The notes: generated by a model from the sequence alone, not told the origin. A stretch of 64,000 bases of DNA from Delphinapterus leucas (GCF_002288925.2 NW_022098001.1:11498495-11562494), one strand, 5' to 3'; positions 1-12,258 are shown, numbered from the stretch's first letter. Numbers and translations are program-made.

Positions 1-665
1 ATGGAGCATAGCTCTCACTCCGTTAAGTGTGGGCTGTGCAGAGTGACAGCATAGAAAAGAGCACAGCATAGAAAGTGGGGGAAGAGTGTGACCTGGAGAA
101 ACATGACAAACACTACCCCAGCCAGGTGGTCAAGGGCAACATCAACAGTGATAAGTCTTATTGATGGCCTGTACCTACCCTTGAATGATGTAATGAGAAG
201 GGCACTTTACCTCTGTGCTCGTCATCCCCCAAACCCATGACCCCAGTCTCATTATGAGAAAAGCGTCAACAAATCCCAAATGAGATTCATTCTATGAAAT
301 ATCTAACCAGCACTCCTCACAACTGTCAAAGTCATCAGAAACAAGGAAAATGAGAAACTGTCACAGCTAAGAGGAGCCTAAGGAGATTAAAGTAAATGTA
401 ATGCGGTACCTGGATGGGATCTTGGAACAGCAAAAGGACATTAGGGAAAAACCAAGAATATCTGAATAAAGTGTGTACTTTAGTTAACAATTGTGTACCA
501 GTATGGGTTCTCTAATTGTGACAAACGTACCAGGCTACTGTAAGGTGTTACTGATAGGGAACACTGAGTGTGGGGTATGTAGGAGCCCTCTGTATTATAT
601 TCATAATCCTTCTGTACATCTAAACTGTTCTAAAAAATAAAGTTCATTAAAAACAAAAATAAAAA
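1..665 (+). repeat. Ancient L1 (L1M-type) 3' end
   Basis: Resembles the 3' UTR of old mammalian L1 elements: 'gagaaactgtcacagc', 'ggatgggatcttggaacag' and a tail ending in 'aaactgttctaaaaaataaa' with an A-rich end. Family level from memory only. Old and diverged. Confidence 0.6.
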
Positions 666-1067
666 AGTGAACTGTGCTGTAGTGAGAGAGGGAATTATTT
701 TAAAACAATATCAGAGAAATTTTTTGAAATACTCAGGTAATCATTAAAACAAAACATTTGAAGAACTCAATTTACTTTAGCATCACCTATGCCAATTAAT
801 TTAGCCTCATCGTCTTTACAGAGAGAAAAGGATGTTTTGTGAGTGGATGAAAAGATGATAAATATACATTTTAATAAATTAAATGAATCCATGATACTCC
901 TCAAAGTGTCTCTTCCTTATCATGCTGCAAATGCTCCCTTTAAATCCCTGGTAAATTTATATAAATAGTTTTTTATTGGCTAAAGGACTTAAAGCAAAGA
1001 AATATGCCATTTTCAACTTCAAACATCTTTCTCATTTAACTCAGCTCTTTGCTGCCTTTTCAATAAG
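666..1067. other. Intergenic, nothing recognised
   Basis: AT-rich sequence with no coding frame or repeat I can name. Confidence 0.6.
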
Positions 1068-1080
1068 CCTTTATTATTCC

Positions 1081-1274
1081 AATGCGGACTTCCCTGGTGG
1101 CGCAGTGGTTAAGACTCTGAGCTCCCAATGCAGGGGGCCTGGATTCGATCCCTGCTCAGGGAACTAGATCCCACACGCATGCCACAACTAAGGAGCCGGC
1201 GAGCCGCAACTAAGGAGCCCACCTGCCGCAACTTAGACCTGGTGCAACCAAATAAGTAAATATTTTTTTAAAAA
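1081..1274 (+). mobile_element. CHR-type SINE
   Basis: tRNA-derived head 'ggacttccctggtggcgcag' with a box B-like 'gattcgatccctg', then an 'actaaggagcc' body. Flanked by a target-site duplication cctttattatt(c)aat at 1068-1082 and 1276-1290. Confidence 0.9.
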
Positions 1275-1290
1275 CCCTTTATTATTCTAA

Positions 1291-1892
1291 TAAAAATGCT
1301 CATTATGTGACAGTTTTCATTTTACAGTTCACTTACCTTTACAGTTTTCTAGGAATTGTCTTTTGGTAACAGTTCCCTTGCCACTCCCCTCTTTTTAAAA
1401 AAATGTAACATCAATACATTCTTCATTGTGATCTCTCAAGATTTGACACTTCATGTGCAAGATTGGAGGTTATCATGAAATATTTCAGAAATTGAGAATT
1501 CAGTAAATATTTGTTTTGTAGTGTTTGAGAAGAAAAACACATCCACTTTTAAGCAGCCAGTGGCAGTCACATTGCTGTTTGGATAAGCAGTTGAGACCAT
1601 TCCGCATTTCTTTCAGGTTTAGGGACAGTGGTGAGCAGACCAGGAGGAGAGCTCCCTAATACTCTGCAAGAGATCAGGAGATGGCCTCACTGAAACATGG
1701 GACAAAACCCTCAACTCTAACGTTAAAAACTCCAGTATGGTGCTCGGGTTGGGCTGAGATTGGGCCAGTAGGACTTCCTCGTGTGAATGGCGAGGGGGCC
1801 CTTTGGATCAGCCGGTGGAGGTCTTTCAGTCCATTTCCACAGCATTTATTGGTAACTACTTTGCACCACATCCCTGGGACCCAAGTTGATTA
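1291..1892. other. Intergenic, nothing recognised
   Basis: Two overlapping short frames on opposite strands near 1674-1893 show no recognisable protein. Confidence 0.55.
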
Positions 1893-1903
1893 AGACACAG
1901 GTG

Positions 1904-2120
1904 GGGCTTCCCTGGTGGCGCAGTGGTTGAGAGTCCACCTGCCGATGCAGGGGACACGGTTCGTGCCCCGGTCTGGGAAGATCCCACATGCCGCGGAGCG
2001 GCTGGGCTCGTGAGCCATGGCCACTGAGCCTGCGCGTCCGGAGCCTGTGCTCCGCAACGGGAGAGGCCACAACAGTGAGAGGCCCGTGTACCGCAAAAAG
2101 AAAGAAAGAAAAAAAAAACC
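1904..2120 (+). mobile_element. CHR-2-like SINE, young
   Basis: Full-length copy with an A-rich tail. Target-site duplication agacacaggtg at 1893-1903 and 2121-2131. Short ORFs across it are SINE shadows. Confidence 0.95.
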
Positions 2121-2131
2121 AGACACAGGTG

Positions 2132-3518
2132 CTCCCCTTTCCCTGAGTGTGGGAACCAGTCAGGGAAAGTCATATCCAAGGCTGCTCTCACTGTGAGACC
2201 CGAAGTCACCAGGCCCTGAGTCACATCGGTAGCACTAGTCCCAAGCTTCTGCCCTTGCTTCTATGGGGACCTCCTCCCTCTTTCAAGTCCCCACCCATCA
2301 ACCTGAAGGAAAGAGGAGCCTCTCCTTGCTGAAAACTAGCCTGTCAGCTTCAGACTTCTCACATCGCCCCCATCCCCACACCCTTCCTCTTGCTCCGATG
2401 ATGCTCGCTGGTTACAAAGCAGCCCAGAGGAGCCTCACTTACATCTAGTCCCAGGGCGGTGCTGCCGTTGCTTCCAAACCCCATTTGTCTGGCGGGAACA
2501 GAGCAAGACTGGACTCTGCCCAGAGCTGGGGGGCTGTTCCCTCTTAACTGGGCTGCCCTGTGGTCTTGGGCCCCAGCAGGAGAGTTTCCTTGGCTAGTGG
2601 ATCGCTAGTATCTCAGAAAAACAACTCCCTCATCCTCTAGAGACAACTGCTCCACGAAAAACCCAGAGATCTCCAGAAGCACAGGCATCGGTGTGTAAGT
2701 GTGGCGCCTTCTCTCAGGTGGGACTGAGGGGCCCCCCGCGACGGCCTGTCGGGTCTCTGTGGGTGGCCAGTCTGCTCAGTAGCCCACGTGGATGGTGGAC
2801 TTGATCCATAGGGGGTGGCACTGGGCCAGAGAGGCTGTGGAAGAACAGAGGCTCAAGGGAGTGCTTCAGTCATCAGCCTGAAAGAAGAATCACCCAGGAG
2901 GATGACTGAGAGGCTGAGGGAAGATGGAAGGTCCGAGGGTCTGCGTGCAGCTGCAGGTGGGGAGACGGGTGAGAGATTGCTCGCGTAGAAGCAGCGTTGA
3001 GCGCGGGCACAGAGGCGTGGGGCAGAAGGTCCCAAGGGAAGCCAAGGGGCTCAGAGGCAGGGACTCGGATGGGTTGTCCACATGGATGGGTGGTCATCTA
3101 CAATGACGGCAAACGGGCTAAAGGGGGAAACTGAGCCAGGGGCTGGAGCCTTCAATTCCATGTGGGGAGGCACCTGGAACTTGGTAGATGCAGGATGCCC
3201 TGTACCTGGGTGGGTGTGCTCTGCCCACCTAGGCAACCTGGAGCTGAAACCCAGCCCACACTCCACTGGAAGGGCCAGGCGCCCTGGAAGGGCCAGGCAC
3301 CCTGGCATGGGGCTGTGTTTAGCCAGAGTGAAGGCACCCTAGTGCAGCCCTGGGTGGCTGACCACGATGAGGCAGGGTCAGAGGCATAGTGGGATAGCAT
3401 GGACCTCAAAGAATGGGGGGCTTTTTACGAGAAGGCAGAGGAGAAATAGTGTGGTGTACCATAAAGAAGGGAGGAGAATGCCCCTGCCTCTGGCCCTGTG
3501 ACACTAGATTCTTCTGGT
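2132..3518. other. GC-richer intergenic stretch
   Basis: Many short overlapping frames on both strands, all under 90 codons and without family resemblance; this is what GC-rich non-coding DNA gives. Contains a small tandem duplication at about 3266-3305. Confidence 0.55.
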
Positions 3519-3554
3519 TAATAATAATAATAAAATAATAATAATAATAATAAT
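3519..3554. repeat. (TAA)n microsatellite
   Basis: About 12 trinucleotide units with one interruption, directly before a MIR. Confidence 0.95.
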
Positions 3555-3555
3555 G

Positions 3556-3785
3556 GCCAACATGTCCACAGCCTACTGTATTCCAGGCACTGTGCTAAAC
3601 TACTTTATACAGAAGGTCAGTTAATCTTCACAGCAACCTTCTGAGGTAGCTACAATTATTAGTTCAATTTCACATTGGGGAAACCAAGGCACAGAGATCG
3701 GGTTACTTGTTCCAGCTCAAGTAGGTAGGAATCAACCCCCAACTGTCTTGACTCCAGAGTTTGCCCCCCTACCCATGATACTAAC
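3556..3785 (-). repeat. MIR SINE
   Basis: Reverse MIR signature: 'ccaggcactgtgctaa', 'gaggtag', 'ggaaaccaaggcacagag', 'gactccagag'. Confidence 0.85.
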
Positions 3786-4384
3786 ACATAAGGTCTGCTT
3801 TCCTCCAGAAACAGCTCACAAAACTTGTTTTCTATCCTCCAGATTGACAAGTGTTGATCCCAGTTTAAATCAACTCTAGTTTAAAAATGCAAATGGGAAT
3901 CCAAAACTAAACTTTATTTCTTTCAAGACAGAGAAGGCCTCAGCTGACTGTGTTTCTCTCATCCTCTAGCATTGCTCACTTGGCCCTTTGCCTCCTTTCC
4001 CACCTTACGTTCCCCTCTCCTCCTTACGCAGCCTCTCTGCAGGGCTCAGGTTGCAGCCTGCCCTACCTTCTGCATCTTGCCTTCATTACAGGATTAGCAC
4101 TAACTCTATAGCCTGTAGTGTCGTCTACTTGGTTTTGCTGATGTAAAAGTTTGCCATTGAGCTCCTTCCTCTAATTGTTTAAACACTTGGGCGGTATCTG
4201 TGCGGGTTGATGGGGCAGCCGGCAACATGGCCTGCGGGGAGGAAACGGAAATTCCAGCTGTAGCACTTGGCTCTGAAACCTCAGACCAAACACACATTCA
4301 ACAGTTACTGAGTGTGTAGCACGTGCCAGGTGCTCTCCTCGATGTAGATGAACAGGAATTCACCAAACCCAGTCCTTCCCCTCT

Positions 4385-4570
4385 GCACACATGTGTAGAC
4401 CGTATTTCCCAGGTTTCCTTGCAGTTGAGTGAGGCCTTATGCTTGAGTTTGGGCCATGAAATATGGGTGGAAGTGATGTATGCTTCTTTCAGGCCCCGTC
4501 CTTAAACAGCCCTCATATAAGCCTCCACTTTCTCTCTTCTCTGAACCACCACCCTGCCAAATTTTAAGTT
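4385..4570 (+). repeat. Unnamed ancient repeat, related to 20640-20960
   Basis: 'ttgggccatgaaatatg', 'ggaagtgatgtatgc' and 'ccttaaacag' resemble a recurrent mammalian repeat (MER/MLT-like) that also appears at about 20640-20960. Family not resolved. Confidence 0.4.
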
Positions 4571-4595
4571 AGAAATTCCTGCTAGTGGAGCATAT

Positions 4596-4815
4596 TAGAT
4601 TTTTTTTTTAATTGGAGTAAAATTGCTTTACAATGTTGTGTTAGTTTCTGCTGTACCACAAGTGAATCAGCTCTGTGTATAACTATATCCCTCCCTCTTG
4701 GACCTCCCTCCCACACCCCCCATCCCACCCATCTAGGTCTTCACAGAGCACCCAGCTGAGCTCCCTGTGCTATACAGCACGTTCCCACTAGCTATCTATT
4801 TTACACATAAATAGC
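4596..4815 (-). mobile_element. L1 3' end, cetartiodactyl type
   Basis: T-rich start then reverse complement of the L1 3' UTR ('gctttacaatgttgtgttag', 'gagctccctgtgctatacag'). Same family, opposite strand, as 54241-54654. Confidence 0.8.
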
Positions 4816-5829
4816 AGATTTTAGACAAACACTTGGTGGTTCATGCACTTAACTCTGTGATTTCCAATGCCAGCCCTTGCAAGAGATCTGTTGGTCAGGT
4901 GTTGCTGAGACAATTAAAACTGAATTAGCACTTTTTGTACTGAATTCCCTCCAAACACATTTTTAGAGTTTGTTTGGCTGAGTGATGATTGAAATAAAAT
5001 ACCGTTTTGCCGAAATCCTGCTTTAGCTTTTAAGGTTCGTTGGATTCTCTGGCAAAATAAGCACTTGTCTCACACGAAGAAACAGCTTTAATGAGTTCCT
5101 TAATGAAAGGTGATTTAACTGAATTCTAATATACAATCATTAGAAGGAAAGGAATAAGATTATTAGGGAAACATAACAGGGTATACATCACCGAATCGGG
5201 CCAACACTTACTTCCAGATCCAAGCAGCAGCTGGGAAGTCCCGAGGGACAGCAATCTGGAGCCCCAGTTGGGAAGGGTCCCGGGCGGTGCGTCCACCCCA
5301 CGGGTAAGACTCCAGTTTACAGTTCTGGGGGCTTTCGCTTCAGGCCGCAAACTGATATCATGAGTTTGCGTGCAAAAATGCAGCTCTGGATTCACTTTAA
5401 CAATGCTGTTGCTTTCACCATGTGAGTCACAAGATTTTCTAGACCGCAGGGGACTGGCCAGCCAGGTCCTCAGGGCTCAAGAAATTCCGAGACCCATTCC
5501 CCTTTTCACCGTAAGCGCCATTTGAGTTGCTAGCAGCAACTGTTAGGTGTGCAAGGAGGCGCGCAGTCCAGGCAGTGTCACAGGTCGGACAGAGGCCTGC
5601 TTCTGCCTCTGAAGACTGAACAAGACTCTGCTTTATCCATTTTCCCAACAAATACCTAAATATCATCTGTCTCCTATTAAGTCAACTGCTCCTTCCATTA
5701 TTTATTCCATTTTTATAAACACAATTCCAAAACAGTTTATACTGAAGTCTTAGTCCAATCTTATTTCAAACATTTCTTCCGTGTTATGAGTAATATACTT
5801 GGTTACTGGACAGTAAAGCATTGTTATCT
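4816..5829. other. Intergenic, nothing recognised
   Basis: Unique-looking sequence. A minus-strand frame of 89 codons at 5126-5395 and one of 75 codons at 5439-5666 match nothing I know. Confidence 0.55.
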
Positions 5830-5838
5830 CCATAAAAC

Positions 5839-6047
5839 TTTTTTTTTTTTTTTTGTGGTACGCGGGCCTCTCACTGTTGTGGCCTCTCCCGTTGCGGAGC
5901 ACAGGCTCCGGACGCGCAGGCTCAGCGGCCATGGCTCACGGGCCCAGCCGCTCCGCGGCATGTGGGATCTTCCCGGACCGGGTCATGAACCCGTGTCCCC
6001 TGTGTCGGCAGGTGGACTCTCAACCACTGCGCCACCAGGGAAGCCCC
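5839..6047 (-). mobile_element. CHR-2-like SINE, young
   Basis: Starts with a T17 tract. Target-site duplication ccataaaac at 5830-5838 and 6048-6056. Confidence 0.95.
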
Positions 6048-6575
6048 CCATAAAACATTTTGCTACATAGGAAAACCTTCTAGATTCTGTGACCTTATAC
6101 CATTTTTTCCCTGATGCTGTAATTCTCAGATCACTTATTGCAGTTACTTTTCTTTTGGATTTCAGGGAATGTATAAAGCTTGTAATAAAAAGAATAAACA
6201 CTGTTTATCTTGATACAGCTTTCTTCAAGAAGTCCGGACATTTCAAGGGAAGGGTTATAAAAGATGAGATGAGAGCTGGACAGACAGCAGCTGAAGTCAG
6301 ACGGAACTCCTAAGTGTTTGGAAGCCTATGTATCCACATCGATCTTATTTAAAAGATGGTCCATTATTGTGGCGTTAGGACAGAAGGTCAGAACTCCTCT
6401 GTGCTTCATTCAGCTCTCAGTGTCCTGGCCGTGAACAGGTCGAATGATGTCAACCATCAAATGAAGATAATTGTAACAAGAAGGCAAGATTAAGAGACGT
6501 GGAATAAGATTGTTTGCACCCAGAGCAAAATGTTATTTTTTGGTCTTTTTTGTCAATCAAAAGGAATTGCTTTAG

Positions 6576-6794
6576 GGCTTCCCTGGTGGCGTGGTGGTTA
6601 AGAGTCCGCCTGCCGATGCAGGGGACACGGGTTCGTGCCCCGGTCCGGGAAGATCCCACATGCCGTGGAGCGGCTGGGCCCGTGAGCCATGGCCGCTGAA
6701 CCTGCGCGTCCGGAGCCTGTGCTCCGCAACGGGAGAGGCCACAACAGTGAGAGGCCCGCGTACCGCAAGAAACAAAAACTAAAACAAACAAAAG
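6576..6794 (+). mobile_element. CHR-2-like SINE, young
   Basis: Full-length. A 17-bp perfect target-site duplication (aaaaggaattgctttag) lies at 6559-6575 and 6795-6811. Confidence 0.96.
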
Positions 6795-6927
6795 AAAAGG
6801 AATTGCTTTAGACCTTGACCATCATGGTTTATCCTCCCCCTGGAGTTTGGTGGCCTTGTAGTTCTGGCCTACCCAGACTTCTGCTCACAAAGCGCTCCCT
6901 AGTGTGATTTCTTTCTTTCTTTTCTTT

Positions 6928-7378
6928 TTAAATTGAAGTATAGTGGCTTTACCGTGTTGTATTAGTTTCAGGTACACAGCAAGGTGATTCATTTATACAT
7001 ATATCTATTCTTTTTCAGATTCTTTTCCATTATAGTTTATTACAAGATATTGACTATAGTTCCCTGGCTATACAGTAGGACCTTGTTGTTTATCCATTTT
7101 ATATACACTTGTATGTATCTGTTAAACCTAAACTGATTTATCTCCCCCTTCCCCCTTAGTAACCATAAGTTTGTTTTCTATGTCTGTGAGTCTGTTTCTG
7201 TTTTGTAAATAAGTTCATTTGTATCATTTTTTAGATTCCACGTATAAGTGATATCATATGGTATTTGTCTTTCTCTGTGCTACTTACTTCACTTAGTATA
7301 ATCATCTCTAAATCCATCCAGGTTGCTGCAAATGGCATTATTTCGTGCTTTTTCATGTCTGAAATATGATGCGATTTT
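6928..7378 (-). mobile_element. L1 3' region fragment
   Basis: Reverse complement of an L1 3' end ('taccgtgttgtattag', 'ccatccaggttgctgcaaat'). No intact frame. Confidence 0.75.
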
Positions 7379-7639
7379 TGAGTGCGGGAGCTCTGTCTGA
7401 GCCAAGATCATTTAGGTGGCGTTCGTTTCACCGTGCGGTAACCTGGAACCTTCCCTGCATCCTCGTCCCTACAGCCATAGTTCTCACCTGGGGTCACGTA
7501 GCAGCCTTAGGGTGACCGGCTGTCCCTGTTGGCCCGGGATAGCGGGTGGAGAGAGAGGTTCCTGGAATGCAGAGCTCCCAATGCTAAAATTGGGAAAGTC
7601 CTTGGCAAACCAGGATGGGTGGGTTCCCCTGAGCAGCAT

Positions 7640-8100
7640 CCTACCTACCTCTCCTCGCATTCAGCTAGTTCCCCTCTCTGATCTGTTTTCCACAGAACAG
7701 CCAGAAAGATCAGCAAATCTGGTCATGTCACTCCCGTGCTGGACAGCCTTTGAATGGCCTCCTAGCACCATTAAAGCTAAGCCCTTTAGCCCGGCATCCG
7801 AGGTCTTCTTTATGATTCTGCCCTGCTGTCTCCCTGGCTGCCTTGCTCATCACTGCTAGCATCCCCGCCCTGCCCTCCGGGCTCCAGTGAGCTGCACTGT
7901 CAGTTCAGCCACACCCGCTTCCATAGCCCCTGCGTGAGGTACACCTTTCCTCCCCGGACCTTCTTCACTCACGCTGGTCCCCCTAACCAACACTCTTCCC
8001 CACCTCTTTGATTTGTCTGCCAGCATCTTGCCTTTGATGTTACCTCCTCAGGGAAGTCTTTCTCTGATTTACCCTATTTGAGTTAGATGCCTTTATCCTT
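7640..8100 (+). repeat. L2 3' end
   Basis: Typical degraded LINE-2 wording: 'ggcctcctagcacc', 'tctgccctgctgtctcc', 'gttacctcctcagggaag'. The 147-codon frame at 7416-7859 partly overlaps it and is a chance frame. Confidence 0.65.
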
Positions 8101-8399
8101 AGGATGATTTTTGGCTACTCATCACAGAGGCCCGACTACTGTGGCTTAAGAGGGCAGAAGTTCGATTTCTCTCTCATGTGACATGAATGTGGAGATAGAC
8201 GGTCCAGGGCGGTTTGGCGGCTTTGCAGTCACCGGGGACACAGGCTCTTTTCTGTTCCCCCTGTGCTAGCACAGATCACCTCATGGTCCGGGCTGACTGC
8301 TCCAGGCATCGTGTCCACATTGCAGGCGAAGCATTTTAGATTTTATATTTGTCTAATTGACATCCATTAATCATAAAACAAAACTAACGGCCGAGGTTG

Positions 8400-8760
8400 T
8401 TTGCATCTCCCCTGTGACCCACTCTGACCCATTTCCTTTATCTCACTCTCACACACCAAGCCAACATTTCCTCTGCCCTAATCAACCCGGGGCCAGGTGC
8501 CAGACAATTAAGGACAGCCCTTAAGCCCCAAAGCCCACCGGAATTATTCAAGGAGCCAACATTAAGCTTGCCTTTCCCTCGGAAAACACAATAAAGGCTG
8601 CGGCCTGTGCTTTCCCCTTGCTCCTGCTTCTGCGTCCTGACTGAACCTGCTACTTCTCCACATGGCCCTGGTGGCATGTTGTGCCCCCGCCTCGTGGGAG
8701 GTGTGAGTAGTAAGTTCTTCTTCCAACGGCATTAGCCTCTCCACGTCATCACTCAGTATC
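8400..8760 (+). mobile_element. Probable solo LTR of an endogenous retrovirus
   Basis: Contains a pyrimidine-rich U3/R-like stretch, 'cacaataaaggctgcggc' and a C-rich run after it, resembling artiodactyl ERV LTRs. No internal viral genes flank it, so if real it is a solo LTR. Family not resolved. Confidence 0.35.
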
Positions 8761-9604
8761 CTTTATAAACTAAGACCCAGACACAAATCACATAGTAAGT
8801 CAGATCCCTTCAAGCAGCCTTCCCTGGCCTACATACCACTGCAGGGTACCAACTAGTCTGCTCCCCGCAACTAGCTCCAGAGGAGGCTGGGAGGGTGCAG
8901 TGCTGTCCCAAATAAATCAGGCTCTGTCATGGGGACGTGTGCTCTCCTGGCCTGAGCGCACATTTATCTTCTTCTCCCACCATTACCTGCTTACTGCTGT
9001 GATGTCTCTTTAAGGGCAAGTTGGTAAGATGAGGGATTGATTTGTGATGGTACCTTGTTGACTGCTGTATCCCTGCACCTAACATAGTGCCTTGAACATT
9101 GGAGGTGCTCAGTACTGCAAAAGGAAAGTAGAGCTGTTGACTGTTAAGTTGGGAACAGAGGCGACACAGGTCTGCATCGTTAGCTTAAGCATACCTTCTT
9201 GATACCATGGGCAACACATGTGACGTGGATCCCTTTATATATGTAGTCACTGAAAAAAAAATTTTGAGCACCTGAATCAGGCTGATTACTAGCTCTAGGT
9301 GCCAGAGATACAGCACTGAGCTAAACAGACACGGCTGTTTATTCAGTACTATGTTTAGAATAAATTCCTGGCAGCAGATCTGAGCGTTGGTGGGCTCACC
9401 TTCCTCTTTCCTTCAGAGTTTAATGCTATGCCATTTACAGTAAGTATTCAATAAATCTCAATCGAGCCGCTGGTTGAAACAAGAAGGATAAAGTGGGAGA
9501 TTTTAAGTGTCCTATCATCCGAGTTTCCTCTTTAAAATGTTACTTGGTCATTCTTCCTTTTTAAGTTTTACAGCCCTAAAGAAATGAACAATTGGATAAT
9601 AAGG
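8761..9604. other. Intergenic, old repeat fragments
   Basis: A MIR/L2-like fragment lies near 9270-9340; otherwise nothing recognised. Confidence 0.45.
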
Positions 9605-9620
9605 GCTGGATATAAATTCT

Positions 9621-9946
9621 TTTTTTTAAATTAATTTATTTTTGGCTGCATTGGGTCTTCGTTGCTGCACGCAGGCTTTCTCTAGTTGCGGCAAGCAGGG
9701 GCTACTCTTCGTTGAGGTGTGTGGGCATCTCATTGTGGTGGCTTCTCTTTGTCGTGGAGCACGGGCTTTAGGCGTGCGGGCTTCAGTAGTTGTGGCTCTT
9801 GCGCTCTAGAGCGCAGGCTCAGTAGTTGTGGTGCTCGGGCTTCGCTGCTCCACGACATGTGGGATCTTCCTGGACCAGGGCTTGACCCCTTGTCTCCTGC
9901 ATTGGCAGGTGGATTCTTAACTACTGCGCCACCAGGGAAGTCCCGA
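9621..9946 (-). mobile_element. CHR-type SINE, long form
   Basis: Target-site duplication gctggatataaattct at 9605-9620 and 9947-9962, 16 bp, perfect. Confidence 0.96.
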
Positions 9947-10432
9947 GCTGGATATAAATTCTAATTCTCTTTCCTGGAATGTATCTTTGTCACACTCTGT
10001 ACTGTTTTCCTTTGAACTTTGGATATTGTAGAAATTTATGCAGAAGAGGTTTTTAGAGTGAGTTGAGCCATACAGCATCACACAGTATTTTCTCTCCTGG
10101 TCCCACAGCCTCAGGTTTAAGGTCTGGCATGGCATGAAAGCCCCCAGCCACCATCACCTCTCTGTACAGATTCTTTAAAGACATTTTTCCTAAGCCTGAC
10201 ACCTGAGAAAATAAGTACACCTCCAACTAGTTATTGGAATAAAAGTAATATTTTTCTATTTTTAATCATTTATATACATTTTTCAAAAATGTTTTTCTCT
10301 GCTCACCTGCCTTTCTTATGGTAATGGTGACAGAAGTGAATTAAGGCAGTATGTCCTAACTTGGGGGTCTCTCAGACAATATATTACCAGTTTAATGGTG
10401 TCAATGCAAATGGAGTATAAACATGAACTTGA

Positions 10433-10561
10433 AGGAATTCCCTGGCGGTCCAGTGGTTAGGGCTCCGAGCTTCCACCAAAGGGGTCGTGGGTTCGATCCC
10501 TGGTTGGGAAACTAAGTTGCCCGCGTGCCGCACTGTGCGACCAAGAAACAAACAAACAAAA
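10433..10561 (+). mobile_element. Short CHR-type SINE
   Basis: 'aattccctggcggtccagtgg' head only, with an (AAAC)n-like tail. Target-site duplication aacatgaa(c/a)ttga at 10420-10432 and 10562-10574. Confidence 0.92.
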
Positions 10562-10799
10562 AACATGAAATTGAGTCTCTCAAACAAGATACCGCCATTT
10601 TTATGCATTAGTGTCAGAGCAGTGGGATCTAAACACAGAATGGTTTCTTTTGTTCCATCCATGACTCCCTTCATCCATTTCCTGTTGAATCTTCCTTTCC
10701 TGTCCTTTAGAGACATCCCTGGAAGATCCATCATTTCACAGTCACTTTCAGAAATAAAAGTCCAGTCTCATTTATAGCTCCTGTTTCAACTTTACTTGG

Positions 10800-10908
10800 G
10801 AATTCCCTGGCGGTCCAGTGGTTAGGACTCCACCCTTTCACTGAGGAGGGCCTGGGTTCAATCCCTGGTCAGGGAACTAAGATCCTGCATGCGGCGAGGC
10901 ATGGCAAT
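10800..10908 (+). mobile_element. Short CHR-type SINE
   Basis: tRNA-like head with 'gggttcaatccctgg', ending in an (AAT)n-like tail. Target-site duplication not clear. Confidence 0.85.
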
Positions 10909-11061
10909 AATAATGATGAAGAAGTTGGTGATGATGATAAACTTTATCCCTTGTTCCCTCCACTTCCTCTCCCCACCCCCAAGCACTCACCAGGCTTATG
11001 GCTTGCGGGTGTGGAGCTTGCTCTGTGCTTTCACTTCTTTCCTCTCCCACCCGGAGTGGAG

Positions 11062-11087
11062 CGGGGGCGGGGGCGGGGGGCGGGGGT
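11062..11087 (+). other. G-run cluster (G-quadruplex candidate)
   Basis: Four runs of 5-6 G separated by single C. Intergenic. Confidence 0.6.
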
Positions 11088-11217
11088 TGGCTTGCGATCT
11101 ACCCTGGGGATTCCCTGCCCTTCCTACTCCAATTTCCATAATGTGTGAGGGTAGCCACCTGGGAGAGAGACAGGTTCTGAGTCTTTTTCTAACTGACTAC
11201 GGATCCTCTCTTGGGGG

Positions 11218-11590
11218 CTGTGATGGTTAATTTTATGTGTCACCTCGGCTAGGCTATGGTGCCAGTTATTTGGTCAAACACAAGTCTAGATGTTGCTGGG
11301 AAGGCAACTTTTAGTTGTGATTAACATTTAAGTCAGTGCACTTTGAGTAAAGCAGATTACCCTCTGTAATGTGGATGGGCTTCATCCAATCATCTGAAGG
11401 TCTTAAGAGCAAAGACTGAGGTCCCCTCAAGAGGAAGGATTCTGCTTCCCAACTGCCTTTGGACGCAAGACTGCAAACTGACTTCTGCAGGATTTCCAGA
11501 CTGCCAGCAGGCACTGCCAATTTCAGACTTGCCACCTCCCACAACTGCATGAGCCAACTCCTTAAAATAAATTTCTCTCTCTCTCAGAAA
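11218..11590 (+). repeat. Ancient interspersed repeat, left part
   Basis: 'gatggttaattttatgtgtc', 'gtaaagcagattaccctc', 'ccttaaaataaatttctctc' match a widespread old mammalian repeat whose end ('ggttctgtttctctagagaa') reappears at 12388-12415 after later insertions. Exact family not resolved. Confidence 0.55.
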
Positions 11591-11599
11591 TGAGCTATC

Positions 11600-12074
11600 A
11601 AGCCATGAAGAGATACAGGGGAACGTAAATGTATATTACTAATTGAAAGAAATTAATCAGAAAAGGCTACCTACTGTATGATTCTAACTCCATGATATCT
11701 GGAAAAGGCAAAACTATGGGGACAGTAAAAAGATGAGTAGTTGCCAGGGTTTGGGGGTGGGGGATGACTAGGCAGAGCACAGAGGATTTTTAGGGCAGTG
11801 AGAATACTCTGTATGATGCTGTAATGGTGGAGAAATGTCATGCGTGTCTCCAAACCCGTATAATGTATAACACCAGAGTGAACCCAAAGGGAAACTGTGG
11901 ACTTTGGGTGATAATTAAGTATCCCTTGTCCTCCCCCTGAGTAAATGTGCCACTCTGGTGGGAGATGTTGATAATGGGGGAGTCTGTATGTGGGGGACAG
12001 GGAGTATATGGGAAATCTCTGTACTTTCTGCTCGATTGTGCTGTAAACGTAAAATGTCTCTAAAAAATGAAGTC
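11600..12074 (+). repeat. L1M 3' UTR fragment
   Basis: 'actttgggtgataat', 'ccactctggtgggagatgtt', 'ctctaaaaaatgaagtc' are late-L1M 3' UTR features. Lies inside the older repeat starting at 11218. Confidence 0.65.
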
Positions 12075-12258
12075 TTTTAAAAAAATATTTATTTATTTAT
12101 GTATTATTTATTTTGGCTGGGCCAGGTCTTAGTTGCAGCACATGGGCTCTCTTAGTTGCAGCATGCATGGGGGATCTAGTTGCCCAACCAGGGATGGAAC
12201 CGGGGCCCCCTGCATTGGGAGCTCGGAGTCTTACCCACTGGACCACCAGGGAAGTCCC
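12075..12258 (-). mobile_element. CHR-type SINE
   Basis: Target-site duplication taaaaaatgaagtc at 12061-12074 and 12259-12272; inserted in the end of the L1M fragment. Confidence 0.94.

Noticed and set aside
1081..1274. tRNA genes suggested by box A/B-like motifs ('ggttcgatccctgg')
   Set aside because: These are the tRNA-derived heads of SINEs; no complete cloverleaf with an acceptor stem is present.
1856..2224. Proteins of 60-140 residues with the motif GTRASHCCGLSRCGAQAPDA and similar
   Set aside because: They recur at every CHR-2-like SINE in the window; they are translations of SINE sequence, not genes.
5890..5990. GC- and CpG-rich patches that look like small CpG islands
   Set aside because: They are the bodies of young CHR-2-like SINEs and recur at each copy.
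7416..7859. 147-codon frame on the plus strand
   Set aside because: It runs into a degraded L2 element and has no recognisable domain.
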